Shown one piece after another: positions 38,281-52,200 of a DNA stretch of 64,000 nt. Source of the DNA: Calliopsis andreniformis (lineage: Eukaryota > Arthropoda > Insecta > Hymenoptera > Andrenidae); the NCBI RefSeq assembly GCF_051401765.1, contig NW_027480422.1, positions 29,654,001 through 29,718,000 of the forward strand, in the 5' to 3' direction. Below the pieces are notes generated by a model, which worked only from the letters and a program-made list of their open reading frames with translations, searched no databases and was not told the DNA's origin. How positions within the stretch are numbered: the stretch's first letter is position 1; each line of letters starts with the position of its first letter. A program made the translations under genes and the position numbers.

Positions 38281-39150
38281 GACCATAGAAGTGTTCGCCA
38301 GAAGCATAAAATAGAATCAAAATACACAGTTTTTCCATCGTATAACAGGAATAATTGCAACCAGTGTGAAAGTGATGGTCATCTCTACGTTCCGGGCAAC
38401 CTAGGGTTCACTCTAGGGCGTTGCTCTACCAGATGGATGAGTTTGGGCCTTAGAAATTAACGCCAGAAGTTTAAAATACAAAATAAATACCAGTACCTTC
38501 ACACTGGTTGCAATTATTCCTGTTATACGATGGAAAAACAGTTGTATGTTTATTGTATCTTATGCTTCGTCCGTTGACTTCTAAGGCCCTGGCTATTCGA
38601 TCTGGTGGAGTAACGCTCTAGGGTGATGCCTAGGTTGCTCGAAACGTAGAAATGACCATTAGATTGACACTCGTTGCATCAGCTCCTGTCATACGTTCGC
38701 AAACCTGCCGTATTTATTTTTTATTTTAATCTGCTGGCGTTGATTTCTAAGGCCCTAACTATTCGATCTGGCGGAGCAACGCCCTAGAGTGAAGCCTAGG
38801 TTTCACGGAACATAGAAATGGCCATTACCTTTACACAGGTTGCAATTATTCCTGTTATACGATGGGAAAACTGTTGTATTTTTATTATATTTTATGCTTC
38901 TGGCGTTGTTTTCTAAGGCCCTAACTATTCGACCTGCTGGAGCAACGCCCTAGACGGAAGCATAGGCAGCACGGAACGTAGAAATGGCCATTGCTTTCAC
39001 ACAGGTTGCAATTATCCCTGTTATACGATGGTAAAACTGTTGTATTTTTATTTTGTATTTTATGCTTCTGGCGTTGACTTCTAAGGTCTTAGCTATTCGA
39101 TATCGCGGGGCAACGTCCAAGATTGAAGCCTATGCTGCCCGGAACGTAGA
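38281..39150. repeat. Degenerate satellite monomers around the orientation switch
   Basis: Monomers on both sides of 38490/38491 carry more substitutions and small indels than those farther away. Examples are GAAGTGTTCGCCAG near 38290, TTTAAAATAC near 38471, TTATGCTTCGTCCG near 38560 and GTCATACGTTCGCAAACCTG near 38687. Reduced homogenisation at a boundary of a tandem array is expected, because exchange partners on both sides are lacking. Confidence 0.75.
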
Positions 39151-40027
39151 AATGACCATTACTTCCACCCTGGTTGCAATTATTCCTGTTATACGATGGA
39201 AAAACTGTAGTATTTTTATTTTATTTTATGCTTCTGGCGTTGTCTTCTACGGCCCTAGCTATTCGATCTGGTGGAGCAATGCCTCAGAGTTAAGTCTAGG
39301 TTGCCCGGAACGTAGAAATGCCCATTACTTTCACACTGGTTGCAATTATTCCTGTTATACGATGGAAAAACTGTTGTATTTTTATTGTATTTTATGCGTC
39401 TGGCGTTGTTTTCTAAGGCCCTAACTATTCGGTGTGGTGGAGCAACGCCCTAGAGTGAAGCCTAGGTTGCCCGGAACTTAGAAATGACCGTCACTTTCAC
39501 ACTGTTTGCAATAATTCATTTTATACTGTGGAAAAACTGTTTTATTTGTATTGTATTTTATGCTTCTGGCGTTGACTTCGAAGGCCGTAGCTATTCGATG
39601 TGGTGGAGCAACGCGCTGGAGTGAAGCCTATTTTGCCCGGAACGTAGAAATGACCATTACTTTCACATTGGTTGCAATTATTCCTGTTATACAATGGAAA
39701 AACTGTTTTATTTATATAGTATTTTATGCCTCTGGCGTTGACTTCTAAGGCCCTAACTATTCGATCTGGTGGAGCAACGCCCTAGAGTGAAGCCTAGGTT
39801 GCCCCGAACTTAGAAATGACCGTTACTTTCACACTGTTTGCAATTATTCATTTTATACGATGGAAAAAGTGTTTTATTTATATTGTATTTTATGCACCTT
39901 GTGTTGACATCCTAGGCCCTAACTATTCGATCTGGTGGTGCAACGCCTCAGAGTTATATCTAGGATGGCCGGAACGTAGAAATGTCCGTCACTTTCACAC
40001 TGGTTGCAATTATTCGCTTTATACGAT

Positions 40028-43000
40028 GCAACAGCTGATGTCTTTATATTGTGTTTTATGCTTCTGGCGATGACTTCTTAGACCCTAGCTATTCGATCTG
40101 GTGGATCGACACCCTAGAGTGAAGCCTAGGTTGCCCGGAACCTAGAAGTGACTATCACTTTCAGACTGGTTTCAATTATTCGTGTTATACGATGGAAAAA
40201 CCGTTGCATTTTCATTGTATTTTATGCTTCGGGCGTTGACTTCTAAGGCCCTAACTATTCGATCTGGTGGAGCAACTCCCTAGAGCCAAGCCTAGGTTGC
40301 CAGGAACGTAGAAATGACCATCACTTTCACACTGGTTGTAATTACTCCTGCAATGCGATGGAAAAACTGTTGTATCTTTATTGTGTTTTATGCTTCTGGC
40401 GTTGACTTCTTAGGCCCTGACCATTCGATCTGGTGGAGCAACGCCCTAGAGGGAAGCCTAGGATGCCCGGAACGTAGAAATGACCATCACTTTCACACTG
40501 GTTGCAATTACTCCTGTTATACGATAGAAAAACTGTTGCATCTTTATTGAATTTTATGCTTCGGGCGTTGACTTCTAAGGCCCTAACTATTCGATCTGGT
40601 GGAGCAACGCCCTAGAGCCAAGCCTAGGTTGCCAGGAACGTAGAAATGACCATAACTTTCACACTGGTTGCAATTATTCGTTTTATACGATGGAAAAACT
40701 GTTGTACTTATTTTGTATTTTATGCTTCGGGCGTTGACTTCTAAGGCCCTTACTATTGGATCTGGTGGAACAACGCCCTAGAGTGGAGCCTAGGTTGCCC
40801 GGAACGTAGAAATGACCATTACCTTCACACTGGTCGCAGTTATTCCTGTTATACAATGGAAAAACTCTTGTATTTTTATTGTATTATATGCTTCGGGCGT
40901 TGACTTCTCAGGCCCTAATTATTCGATCTGGTGCAGCAACGCCCTAGAGTGAATCCTAGGTTGAACGGAACGCAGAAATGACCGTTACCTTCACACTGAT
41001 GGCAATTGCTCATTTTATACGATGGAAAAACTGTTGTATTTTTATTGTATTTTATGCTCCGGGCGTAGACTTCTGAGGCCATATCTATTCGATTTGGTAG
41101 AGCACCACCCTACAGTGAAGCCTAGGTTGCCTGGCACGTAGAAATGACCATAACTTTCACACTGGATGCAATTATTCGTTTTATACGATGGAAAAACTGT
41201 TGTATTTACATTGTATTTTATGCTTCTGGCGTTGACCTCTTAGGCCCTAACTATTCGATCTGGTGGAGCAACGCCCTACAGTGAAGGCTAGGTTGCCCGG
41301 AACGTAGAAATGATCATCACTTTCACACTGGTTGTAATTACTCCTGCAATGCGATGGAAAAACTGTTGTATCTTTATTGTGTTTTATGCTTCTGGCGTTG
41401 ACTTCTTAGGCCCTGACCATACGATCTGGTGGAGCAACGCCCTAGAGGGAAGCCTAGGTTGCCCGGAACGTAGAAATGACCATTACCTTCACACTGGTTG
41501 CAGTTATTCCTGTTATATGATGGAAAAACTGTTGTATTCTTATTGTATTTTATGCACCTTGTGTTGACTTCCTATGCCCTAACTTTTCGATCTGGTGGTG
41601 CAACGCCTCAGAGTTATATCTAGGATGGCCGGAACGTAGAAATGGCCGTCACTTTCACACTGGTTGCAATTATTCTCTTTATACGATGCAACAGCTGATG
41701 TCTTTATATTGTGTTTTATGCTTCTGGCGATGACTTCTTAGACCCTAGCTATTCGATCTGGTGGATCGACACCCTAGAGTGAAGCCTAGGTTGCCCGGAA
41801 CCTAGAAGTGACTATCACTTTCACACTGGTTTCATTTATTCGTGTTATACGATGGAAAAACCGTTGCATCTTCATTGTATTTTATGCTTCGGGCGTTGAC
41901 TTCTAAGGTCCTAACTATTCCATCTGGTGGAGCAACGCCCTAGAGTGAAGCCTAGGTTGCCCGGAACGTAGAAATGACCATAATTTTCACATTGGTTGCA
42001 AACACTAATGTTATACGGTGGAAAAACTGTTGCATCTTTATTGTATTTTATGCTTCGGGCGTTGACTTCTAAGGCCCTAACTATTCGATCTGGTGGAGCA
42101 ACGCCCTACATCCAAGCCTAGGTTGCCCGGAGCGTAGATATGACTATTACTTTCACACTGGATGCAATTATTCGTTTTATACGATGGAAAGACTGTTGTA
42201 TTTATTCTGTATTTTATGCTTCGGGCGTTGACTTCTAAGGCCCTAACTATTCGATCTGGTGGAGCAACGCCCTAGAGTGAGGCCTACGTTGCCCGGAACG
42301 TAGAAATGACCATTACCTTCACACTGATTGCAATTATCCATTATATACGATGTAAAAACTATTGTATTTTTATTGTATTATATGCTTCGGGCGTTGACTT
42401 CTCAGGCCCTAACTATTCGATCTGGTGGGCCAACGCCCTAGAGTGAAGCCTAGGCTGCACGGAACGTAGAAATGACCATTACTTTCACACTGTTTGCAAT
42501 TATTCATATTATACGATGCAAGAACCGTTGCATTTTCATTGTATTTTATGCTTCGGGCGTTGACTTCTAAGGCACTAACTATTCCATCTGGTGGAGCAAC
42601 GCCCTAGAGTGAAGCCTAGGTTGCCCGGAACGTAGAAATGACCATAATTTTCACATCGGTTGCAATTATTCGTTTTATACGATGGAAAAACTGTTGCATT
42701 TGTTTTGTATTTTACGCTTCGGGCGTTGACTTCTAAGGCCCTAACAATTCGTTCCGGCGGAACAACGCCCTAGAGTGAAGCCTAGATTGCCCGGAACGTA
42801 GAAATGACCATCACTTTCACACTGGTTTCATTTATTCGTGTTATACGATGGAAAAACCGTTGCATCTTCATTGTATTTTATGCTTCGGGCGTTGACTTCT
42901 AAGGTCCTAACTATTCCATCTGGTGGAGCAACGCCCTAGAGTGAAGCCTAGGTTGCCCGGAACGTAGAAATGACCATTACCTTCACACTGGTTGCAATTA

Positions 43001-46000
43001 TTCGTTTTATACGATGGAAAAGCTGTTGCATTTGTTTTGTATTTTACGCTTCTGGCGTTTACTTCTAAGGCCCTAACAATTCGTTCTGGCGGAACAACGC
43101 CCTAGAGTGAAGCCTAGGTTGCACGGAACGTAGAAATGACCATCACTTTCACACTGGTTGCAATTACTCCTGTTATACGATAGAAAAACTGTTGCATCTT
43201 TATTGTATTTTATGCTTCGGGCGTTGACTTCTAAGGCCCTAACTATTCGATCTGGTGGAGCAACGCCCTAGAGCCAAGCCTAGGTTGCCAGGGACGTAGA
43301 AATGACCATAACTTTCACACTGGTTGCAATTATTCGTTTTATACGATGGAAAAACTGTTGTACTTATTTTGTATTTTATGCTTCGGGCGTTGACTTCTTA
43401 GGCCCTAACTATTCGATCTGGTGGGCCAACGCCCTAGAGTGAAGCCTAGGCTGCACGGAACGTAGAAATGACCATTACTTTCACACTGTTTGCAATTATT
43501 CATATTATACGATGCAAGAACTGTTGTATTTACATTGTATTTTATGCTTCTGGCGTTGACTTCTTAGGCCCTAACTATTCGATCTGGTGGAGCAACGCCC
43601 TAGAGTGAAGGCTAGGTTGCCCGGAACGTAGAAATGACCATTACCTTCACACTGGTTGCAGTTATTCCTGTTATATGATGGAAAAACTGTTGTATTCTTA
43701 TTGTATTTTATGCACCCTGTGTTGACTTCCTAGGCCCTAACTATTCGATCTGGTGGTGCAACGCCTCAGAGTTATATCTAGGATGTCCGGAACGTAGAAA
43801 TGGCCGTCACTTTCACACTGGTTGCAATTATTCGCTTTATACGATGCAACAGCTGATGTCTTTATATTGTGTTTTATGCTTCTGGCGATGACTTCTTAGA
43901 CCCTAGCTATTCGATCTGGTGGATCAACACCCTAGAGTGAAGCCTAGGTTGCCCGGAACCTAGAAGTGACTATCACTTTCACACTGGTTTCAATTATTCG
44001 TGTTATACGATGGAAAAACCGTTGCATTTTCATTGTATTTTATGCTTCGGGCGTTGACTTCTAAGGCCCTAACTATTCCATCTGGTGGAGCAACGCCCTA
44101 GAGTGAAGCCTAGGTTGCCCGGAACGTAGAAATGACCATAATCTTCACATCGGTTGCAATTATTCGTTTTATACGATGGAAAAACTGTTGCATTTGTTTT
44201 GTATTTTACGCTTCTGGCGTTGACTTCTAAGGCCCTAACAATTCGTTCTGGCGGAACAACGCCCTAGAGTGAAGCCTAGGTTGCCCGGAACGTAGAAATG
44301 ACCATCACTTTCACACTGGTTGCAATTACTCCTGTTATACGATAGAAAAACTGTTGCATCTTTATTGTATTTTATGCTTCGGGCGTTGACTTCTAAGGCC
44401 CTAACTATTTGATCTGGTGGAGCAACGCCCTAGAGCCAAGCCTAGGTTGCCAGGGACGTAGAAATGACCATAACTTTCACACTGGTTGCAATTATTCGTT
44501 TTATCCGATGGAAAAACTGTTGTACTTATTTTGTATTTTATGCTTCGGGCGTTGACTTCTTAGGCCCTAACTATTCGATCTGGTGGGCCAACGCCCTAGA
44601 GTGAAGCCTAGGCTGCACGGAACGTAGAAATGACCATTACTTTCACACTGTTTGCAATTATTCATATTATACGATGCAAGAACTGTTGTATTTACATTGT
44701 ATTTTATGCTTCTGGCGTTGACTTCTTAGGCCCTAACTATTCGATCTGGTGGAGCAACGCCCAAGAGTGAAGGCTAGGTTGCCCGGAACGTAGAAATGAC
44801 CATTACCTTCACACTGGTTGCAGTTACTCCTGTTATATGATGGAAAAACTCTTGTATTCTTATTGTATTTTATGCACCCTGTGTTGACTTCCTAGGCCCT
44901 AACTATTCGATCTGGTGGTGCAACGCCTCAGAGTTATATCTAGGATGTCCGGAACGTAGAAATGGCCGTCACTTTCACACTGGTTGCAATTATTCGCTTT
45001 ATACGATGCAACAGCTGATGTCTTTATATTGTGTTTTATGCTTCTGGCGATGACTTCTTAGACCCTAGCTATTCGATCTGGTGGATCAACACCCTAGAGT
45101 GAAGCCTAGGTTGCCCGGAACCTAGAAGTGACTATAACTTTCGCACTGGTTTCAATTATTCGTGTTATACGATGGAAAAACCGTTGCATTTTCATTGTAT
45201 TTTATGCTTCGGGCGTTGACTTCTAAGGCCCTAACTATTCCATCTGGTGGAGCAACGCCCTAGAGTGAAGCCTAGGTTGCCCGGAACGTAGAAATGACCA
45301 TAATTTTCACATCTGTTGCAATTATTCGTTTTATACGATGGAAAAACTGTTGCATTTGTTTTGTATTTTACGCTTCGGGCGTTGACTTCTAAGGCCCTAA
45401 CAATTCGTTCTGGCGGAACAACGCCCTAGAGTGAAGCCTAGATTTCCCGGAACGTAGAAATGACCATCACTTTCACACTGGTTGCAATTACTCCTGTTAT
45501 ACGGTGGAAAAACTGTTGCATCTTTATTGTATTTTATGCTTCGGGCGTTGACTTCTAAGGACGTAACTATTCCATCTGGTGGAGCGACGCCCTAGAGTGA
45601 AGCCTAGGTTGCCCGGAACGTAGAAATGACCATCACCTTCACACTGGTTGTAGTTACTCCTGTCATGCGATGGAAAAACTGTTGTATCTTTATTGTGTTT
45701 TATGCTTCTGGCGTTGTCTACTTAGGCCCTGACCATTCGATCTGGTGGAGCTACGCCCTAGAGTGAAGCCTAGGTTGCCCGGAACGTAGAAATGACCATT
45801 ACCTTCACACTGGTTGCAATTATTCGTTTTATACGATGGAAAAACTGTTGCATTTGTTTTGTATTTTACGCTTCTGGCGTTGACTTCTAAGGCCCTAACA
45901 ATTCGTTCTGGCGGAACAACGCCCTAGCGTGAAGCCTAGGTTGCCCGGAACGTAGAAATGACCATCACTTTCACACTGGTTGCAATTACTCCTGTTATAC

Positions 46001-47840
46001 GATAGAAAAACCGTTGCATTTTCATTGTATTTTATGCTTCGGGCGTTGACTTCTAAGGCCCTAACTATTCCATCTGGTGGAGCAACGCCCTAGAGTGAAG
46101 CCTAGGTTGCCCGGAACGTAGAAATGACCATAATTTTCACATCGGTTGCAATTATTCGTTTTATACGATGGAAAAACTGTTGCATTTGTTTTGTATTTTA
46201 CGCTTCGGGCGTTGACTTCTAAGGCCCTAACAATTCGTTCTGGCGGAACAACGCCCTAGAGTGAAGCCTAGATTTCCCGGAACGTAGAAATGACCATCAC
46301 TTTCACACTGGTTGCAATTACTCCTGTTATACGGTGGAAAAACTGTTGCATCTTTATTGTATTTTATGCTTCGGGCGTTGACTTCTAAGGCCCTAACTAT
46401 TCGATCTGGTGGAGCAACGCCCTAGATCCAAGCCTAGGTTGCCCGGAACGTAGATATGGCCATTACTTTCACACTGGATGCAATTATTCGTTTTATACGA
46501 TGTAAAGACTGTTGTATTTATTCTGTATTTTATGCTTCGGGCGCTGACTTCTAAGGCCCTAACTATTCGATCTGGTGGAGCAACGCCCTAGAGGGAAGCC
46601 TAGGTTGCCCGGAACGTAGAAATGACCATTACCTTCACACTGGTTACAGTTATTCCTGTTATATGATGGAAAAACTGTTGTATTCTTATTGTATTTTATG
46701 CACCTTGTGTTGACATCCTAGGCCCTAACTATTCGATCTGGTGGTGCAACGCCTTAGAGTTATATCTAGGATGGCCGGAACGTAGAAATGTCCGTCACTT
46801 TCACACTGGTTGCAATTATTCGCTTTATACGATGCAACAGCTGATGTCTTTATATTGCGTTTTATGTTTCTGGCGATGACTTCTTAGACCCTAGCTATTC
46901 GATCTGGTGGATCGACACATTAGAGTGAAGCCTAGGTTGCCCGGAACCTAGAAGTGACTATCACTTTCACACTGGTTTCAATTATTCGTGTTATACGATG
47001 GAAAAACCGTTGCATTTTCATTGTATTTTATGCTTCGGGCGTTGACCTCTAAGGCCCTAACTATTCCATCTGGTGGAGCAACGCCCTAGAGTGAAGGCTA
47101 GGTTGCCCGGAACGTAGAAATGACCATCACTTTCACACTGGTTGTAATTACTCCTGCAATGCGATGGAAAAACTGTTGTATCTTTATTGTGTTTTATGCT
47201 TCTGGCGTTGACTTCTTAGGCCCTGACCATTCGACCTGGTGGAGCAACGCCCTAGAGGGAAGCCTAGGATGCCCGGAACGTAGAAATGACCATCACTTTC
47301 ACACTGGTTGCAATTACTCCTGTTATACGATAGAAAAACTGTTGCATCTTTATTGTATTTTATGCTTCGGGCGTTGACTTCTTAGGCCCTAACTATTCGA
47401 TCTGGTGGGCCAACGCCCTAGAGTGAAGCCTAGGCTGCACGGAACGTAGAAATGACCATTACTTTCACACTGTTTGCAATTATTCATATTATACGATGCA
47501 AGAACTGTTGTATTTACATTGTATTTTATGCTTCTGGCGTTGACCTCTTAGGCCCTAACTATTCGATCTGGTGGAGCAACGCCCTAGAGTGAAGGCTAGG
47601 TTGCCCGGAACGTAGAAATGACCATTACCTTCACACTGGTTGCAGTTATTCCTGTTATATGATGGAAAAACTGTTGTATTCTTATTGTATTTTATGCACC
47701 CTGTGTTGACTTCCTAGGCCCTAACTATTCGATCTGGTGGTGCAACGCCTCAGAGTTATATCTAGGATGTCCGGAACGTAGAAATGGCCGTCACTTTCAC
47801 ACTGGTTGCAATTATTCGCTTTATACGATGCAACAGCTGA
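40028..47840 (-). repeat. Higher-order repeat region marked by six copies of a GCAACAGCTGATG monomer
   Basis: A distinctive monomer with GCAACAGCTGATG starts this marker at 40028, 41688, 43846, 45008, 46834 and 47830. The gaps are 1660, 2158, 1162, 1826 and 996 bases, which are exactly 10, 13, 7, 11 and 6 monomers. The clearest tandem unit is the seven-monomer one: about 42800-43961 against 43962-45123. The neighbouring monomers usually keep the same order (a GTGTTGACTTCCTAGGCCC monomer before, a GGATCAACACCC or GGATCGACACCC monomer after), with whole monomers gained or lost between copies. Confidence 0.88.
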
Positions 47841-49277
47841 TGTCTTTATATTGTGTTTTATGCTTCTGGCGATGACTTCTTAGACCCTAGCTATTCGATC
47901 TGGTGGATCAACACCCTAGAGTGAAGCCTAGGTTGCCCGGAACCTAGAAGTGACTATCACTTTCACACTGGTTTCAATTATTCGTGTTATACGATGGAAA
48001 AACCGTTGCATTTTCATTGTATGTTATGCTTCGGGCGTTGACTTCTAAGGCCCTAACTATTCCATCTGGTGGAGCAACGCCCTAGAGTGAAGCCTAGGTT
48101 GCCCGGAACGTAGAAATGACCATAATTTTCACATCGGTTGCAATTATTCGTTTTATACGATGGAAAAACTGTTGCATTTGTTTTGTATTTTACGCTTCGG
48201 GCGTTGACTTCTAAGGGCCTAACAATTCGTTCTGGCGGAACAACGCCCTAGAGTGAAGCCTAGATTGCCCGGAACGTAGAAATGACCATCACTTTCACAC
48301 TGGTTGCAATTACTCCTGTTATACGGTGGAAAAACTGTTGCACCTTTATTGTATTTTATGCTTCGGGCGTTGACTTCTAAGGCCCTAACTATTCGATCTG
48401 GTGGAGCAACGCCCTAGATCCAAGCCTAGGTTGCCCGGAACGTAGATATGGCTATTACTTTCACACTGGATGCAATTATTCGTTTTATACGATGGAAAGA
48501 CTGTTGTATTTATTCTGTATTTTATGCTTCGGGCGTTGACTTCTAAGGCCCTAACTATTCGATCTGGTGGAGCAACGCCCTAGAGTGAGGCCTACGTTGC
48601 CCGCAACGTAGAAATGACCATTACCTTCACACTGATTGCAATTATCCATTATATACGATGTAAAAACTATTGTATTTTTATTGTATTATATGCTTCGGGC
48701 GTTGACTTCTCAGGCCCTAATTATTCGATCTGGTGGACAAACGCCCTAGAGTGAAGCCCAGGTTGCACGGAACGTATAAATGACCATTACTTTCACACTG
48801 TTTGCAATTATTCATATTATACGATGCAAAAACTGTTGCATTTTCATTGTATTTTATGCTTCGGGCGTTGACTTCTAAGGACCTAACTATTCCATCTGGT
48901 GGAGCGACGCCCTAGAGTGAAGCCTATGTTGCCCGGAACGTAGAAATGACCATCACCTTCACACTGGTTGTAATTACTCCTGTCATGCGATAGAAAAACT
49001 GTTGCATCTTTATTGTATTTTATGCTTCGGGCGTTGACTTCTAAGGCCCTAACTATTCGATCTGGTGGAGCAACTCCCTAGAGCCAAGCCTAGGTTGCCA
49101 GGAACGTAGAAATGACCATAACTTTCACACTGGTTGCAATTATTCGTTTTATACGATGGAAAAACTGTTGTACTTTTATTGTATTTTATGCTTCGGGCGT
49201 TGACTTCTAAGGACCTAACTATTCGCTCTGGTGGAGCAACGCCCTAGAGTCAAGCCTAGGTTGCCAGGAACGTAGAA

Positions 49278-52200
49278 ATGACCATCACTTTCACACCGGT
49301 TGCATTTATTCGTGTTATACGAAGGAAAAACTGTTGTACTTGTTTTGTATTTTATGCTTCTGGCGTTGACTTCTCAGTCCCTTACTATTGGATCTGGTGG
49401 AACAACGCCCTAGAGTGGAGCCTAGGTGGCCCGGAACGTAGATATGGCCATTACTTTCACACTGGATGCAATTATTCGTTTTATACAATGGAAAAACTGT
49501 TGTATTTATTCTGTATTTTATGCTTCGGGCGTTGACTTCTAAGGCCCTAACTATTCGCTCTGGTGGAGCAGCGCCTCAGAGTTATATCTAGAATGGCCGG
49601 AACGTAGAAATGGCCGTCACTTTCACACTGGTTGCAATTATTCGCATTATACAATGGAACAGCTGATGTATTTATATTGTGTTTTATGCTTCTGGCAATG
49701 ACTTCTTAGGCCCTAGCTATTCGATCTGGTGGAGCAACACCCTAGAGTGAAGCCTAGGTTGCCCGGAACGTAGAAATGACCATCACTTTCACACTGGTTG
49801 CAATTACTCCTGTTATACGATGGAAAAACTGTTGTATCTTTATTGTATTTTATGCTTCGGTCGTTGGCTTCTAAGGCCCTAACTATTCGATCTGGTGGAG
49901 CAACGCCCTAGAGCCAAGCCTAGGTTGCCCGGAACCTAGATATGGCCATTACTTTCACACTGGATGCAATTATTCGTTTTATACGATGGAAAAACTGTTG
50001 TATTTATTCTGTATTTTATGCTTCGGGCGTTGACTTCTAAGGCCCTAACTATTCGATCTGGTGGAGCAACGACTCAGAGTTATATCTAGAATGGCCGGAA
50101 CGTAGAAATGGCCATCACTTTCACACTGGTTGCAATTATTCGCATTATACGATGGAACAGCTGTTGTATTTATATTGTGTTTTATGCTTCTGGCAATGAC
50201 TTCTTAGGCCCTAGCTATTCGATCTGGTGGAGCAACACCCTAGAGTGAAGCCTATGTTGCCCGGAACGTAGAAATGACCATCACCTTCACACTGGTTGTA
50301 ATTACTCCTGTCATGCGATAGAAAAACTGTTGCATCTTTATTGTATTTTATGCTTCGGGCGTTGACTTCTAAGGCCCTAACTATTCGATCTGGTGGAGCA
50401 ACGCCCTAGAGCCAAGCCTAGGTTGCCAGGAACGTAGAAATGACCATAACTTTCACACTGGTTGCAATTATTCGTTTTATACGATGGAAAAACTGTTGTA
50501 CTTTTATTGTATTTTATGCTTCGGGCGTTGACTTCTAAGGACCTAACTATTCGCTCTGGTGGAGCAACGCCCTAGAGTCAAGCCTAGGTTGCCAGGAACG
50601 TAGAAATGACCATCACTTTCACACCGGTTGCATTTATTCGTGTTATACGAAGAAAAACTGTTGTACTTGTTTTGTATTTTATGCTTCTGGCGTTGACTTC
50701 TCAGTCCCTTACTATTGGATCTGGTGGAACAACGCCCTAGAGTGGAGCCTAGGTGGCCCGGAACGTAGATATGGCCATTACTTTCACACTGGATGCAATT
50801 ATTCGTTTTATACGATGGAAAAACTGTTGTATTTATTCTGTATTTTATGCTTCGGGCGTTGACTTCTAAGGCCCTAACTATTCGATCTGGTGGAGCAGCG
50901 CCTCAGAGTTATATCTAGAATGGCCGGAACGTAGAAATGGCCGTCACTTTCACACTGGTTGCAATTATTCGCATTATACAATGGAACAGCTGATGTATTT
51001 ATATTGTGTTTTATGCTTCTGGCGATGACTTCTTAGGCCCTATCTATTCGATCTGGTGGAGCAACACCCTAGAGTGAAGCCTAGGTTGCCCGGAACCTAG
51101 AAGTGACTATCACTTTCACACTGGTTGCAATTATTCGTTTTATACGATGGAAAAACTGTTGCATTTGTTTTGTATTTTACGCTTCTGGCGTTAACTTCTA
51201 AGGCCATAACAATTCGTTCTGGCGGAACAACGCCCTAGAGTGAAGCCTAGGTTGCCCGGAACGTAGAAATGACCCTAATTTTCACATCGGTTGCAATTAT
51301 TCGTTTTATACGATGGAAAAACTGTTGCATTTGTTTTGTATTTTACGCTTCTGGCGTTGACTTCTAAGGCCCTAACAATTCGTTCTGGCGGAACAACGCC
51401 CTAGAGTGAAGCCTAGGTTGCCCGGAACGTAGAAATGGCCATCACTTTCACACTGGTTGCAATTACTCCTGTTATACGATGGAAAAACTGTTGTATCTTT
51501 ATTGTATTCTATGGTTCGGGCGTTGACTTCTAAGGCCCTAACTATTCGATCTGGTGGAGCAACGCCCTAGAGTGAAGCCTAGGTTGCCCGGAACGTAGAA
51601 ATGACCATTACCTTCACACTGATTGCAATTATCCATTTTATACGACGGAAAAACTATTGTATTTTTATTGTATTTTATGGTTCGGGCGTTGACTTCTAAG
51701 GCCCTAACTATTCGATCCGGTGGAGCAACGCCCTAGGGTCAAGCCTAGGTTGCCAGGAGCGTAGAAATGACCATAACCTTCACACTGGTTGCAATTATTC
51801 GTTTTATACGATGGAAAAACTGTTGTATTTATTCTGTATTTTATGCTTCGGGCGTTGACTTCTAAGGTCCTTACTATTGGATCTGGTGGAACAACGCCCT
51901 AGAGTGGAGCCTAGGTTGCCCGGAACGTAGAAATGACCAATACCTTCACACTGGTTGCAGTTATTCCTGTTATACGATGGAAAAACTGTTGTATTTTTAT
52001 TGTATTATATGCTTCGGGCGTTGACTTCTCAGGCCCTAACTATTCGCTCTGATGCAGCAACGCCTTAGAGTGAATCCTAGGTTGAACGGAACGCAGAGAT
52101 GACCATCACATTCACACTGGTTGTAATTACTCCTGTAATGCGATGGAAAAACTGTTGTATCTTTATTGTGTTTTATGCTTCTGTCGTTGACTTCTTAGGA

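Larger units (their letters stand above)
2267..38490 (+). repeat. 166-bp satellite array, forward orientation (about 218 monomers)
   Basis: Head-to-tail copies of a 166-bp AT-rich monomer fill this stretch. I set the period from the recurring CTACGTTCCGGGCAACC block, whose start falls at 2402, 2568, 2734, 2900 and 3066, each step exactly 166. In the phase used here a monomer starts at GGGCAACCTAGGCTTCACTC. Conserved segments are the CCTAGG (AvrII) core, GGGCGTTGCTCCACCAGATCG, a run of five T near position 103 followed by CCATCGTAT, and AATAATTGCAACCAGTGTG. Variation is mainly point changes with occasional 1- to 4-base indels, so duplicated blocks are often offset by a few bases from exact multiples of 166. 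No gene, transposon or unique sequence interrupts the array after 2266. Short open frames on either strand come from the repeat and show no sign of being genes. A period close to one nucleosome unit is common for centromeric and pericentromeric satellites. Confidence 0.97.
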
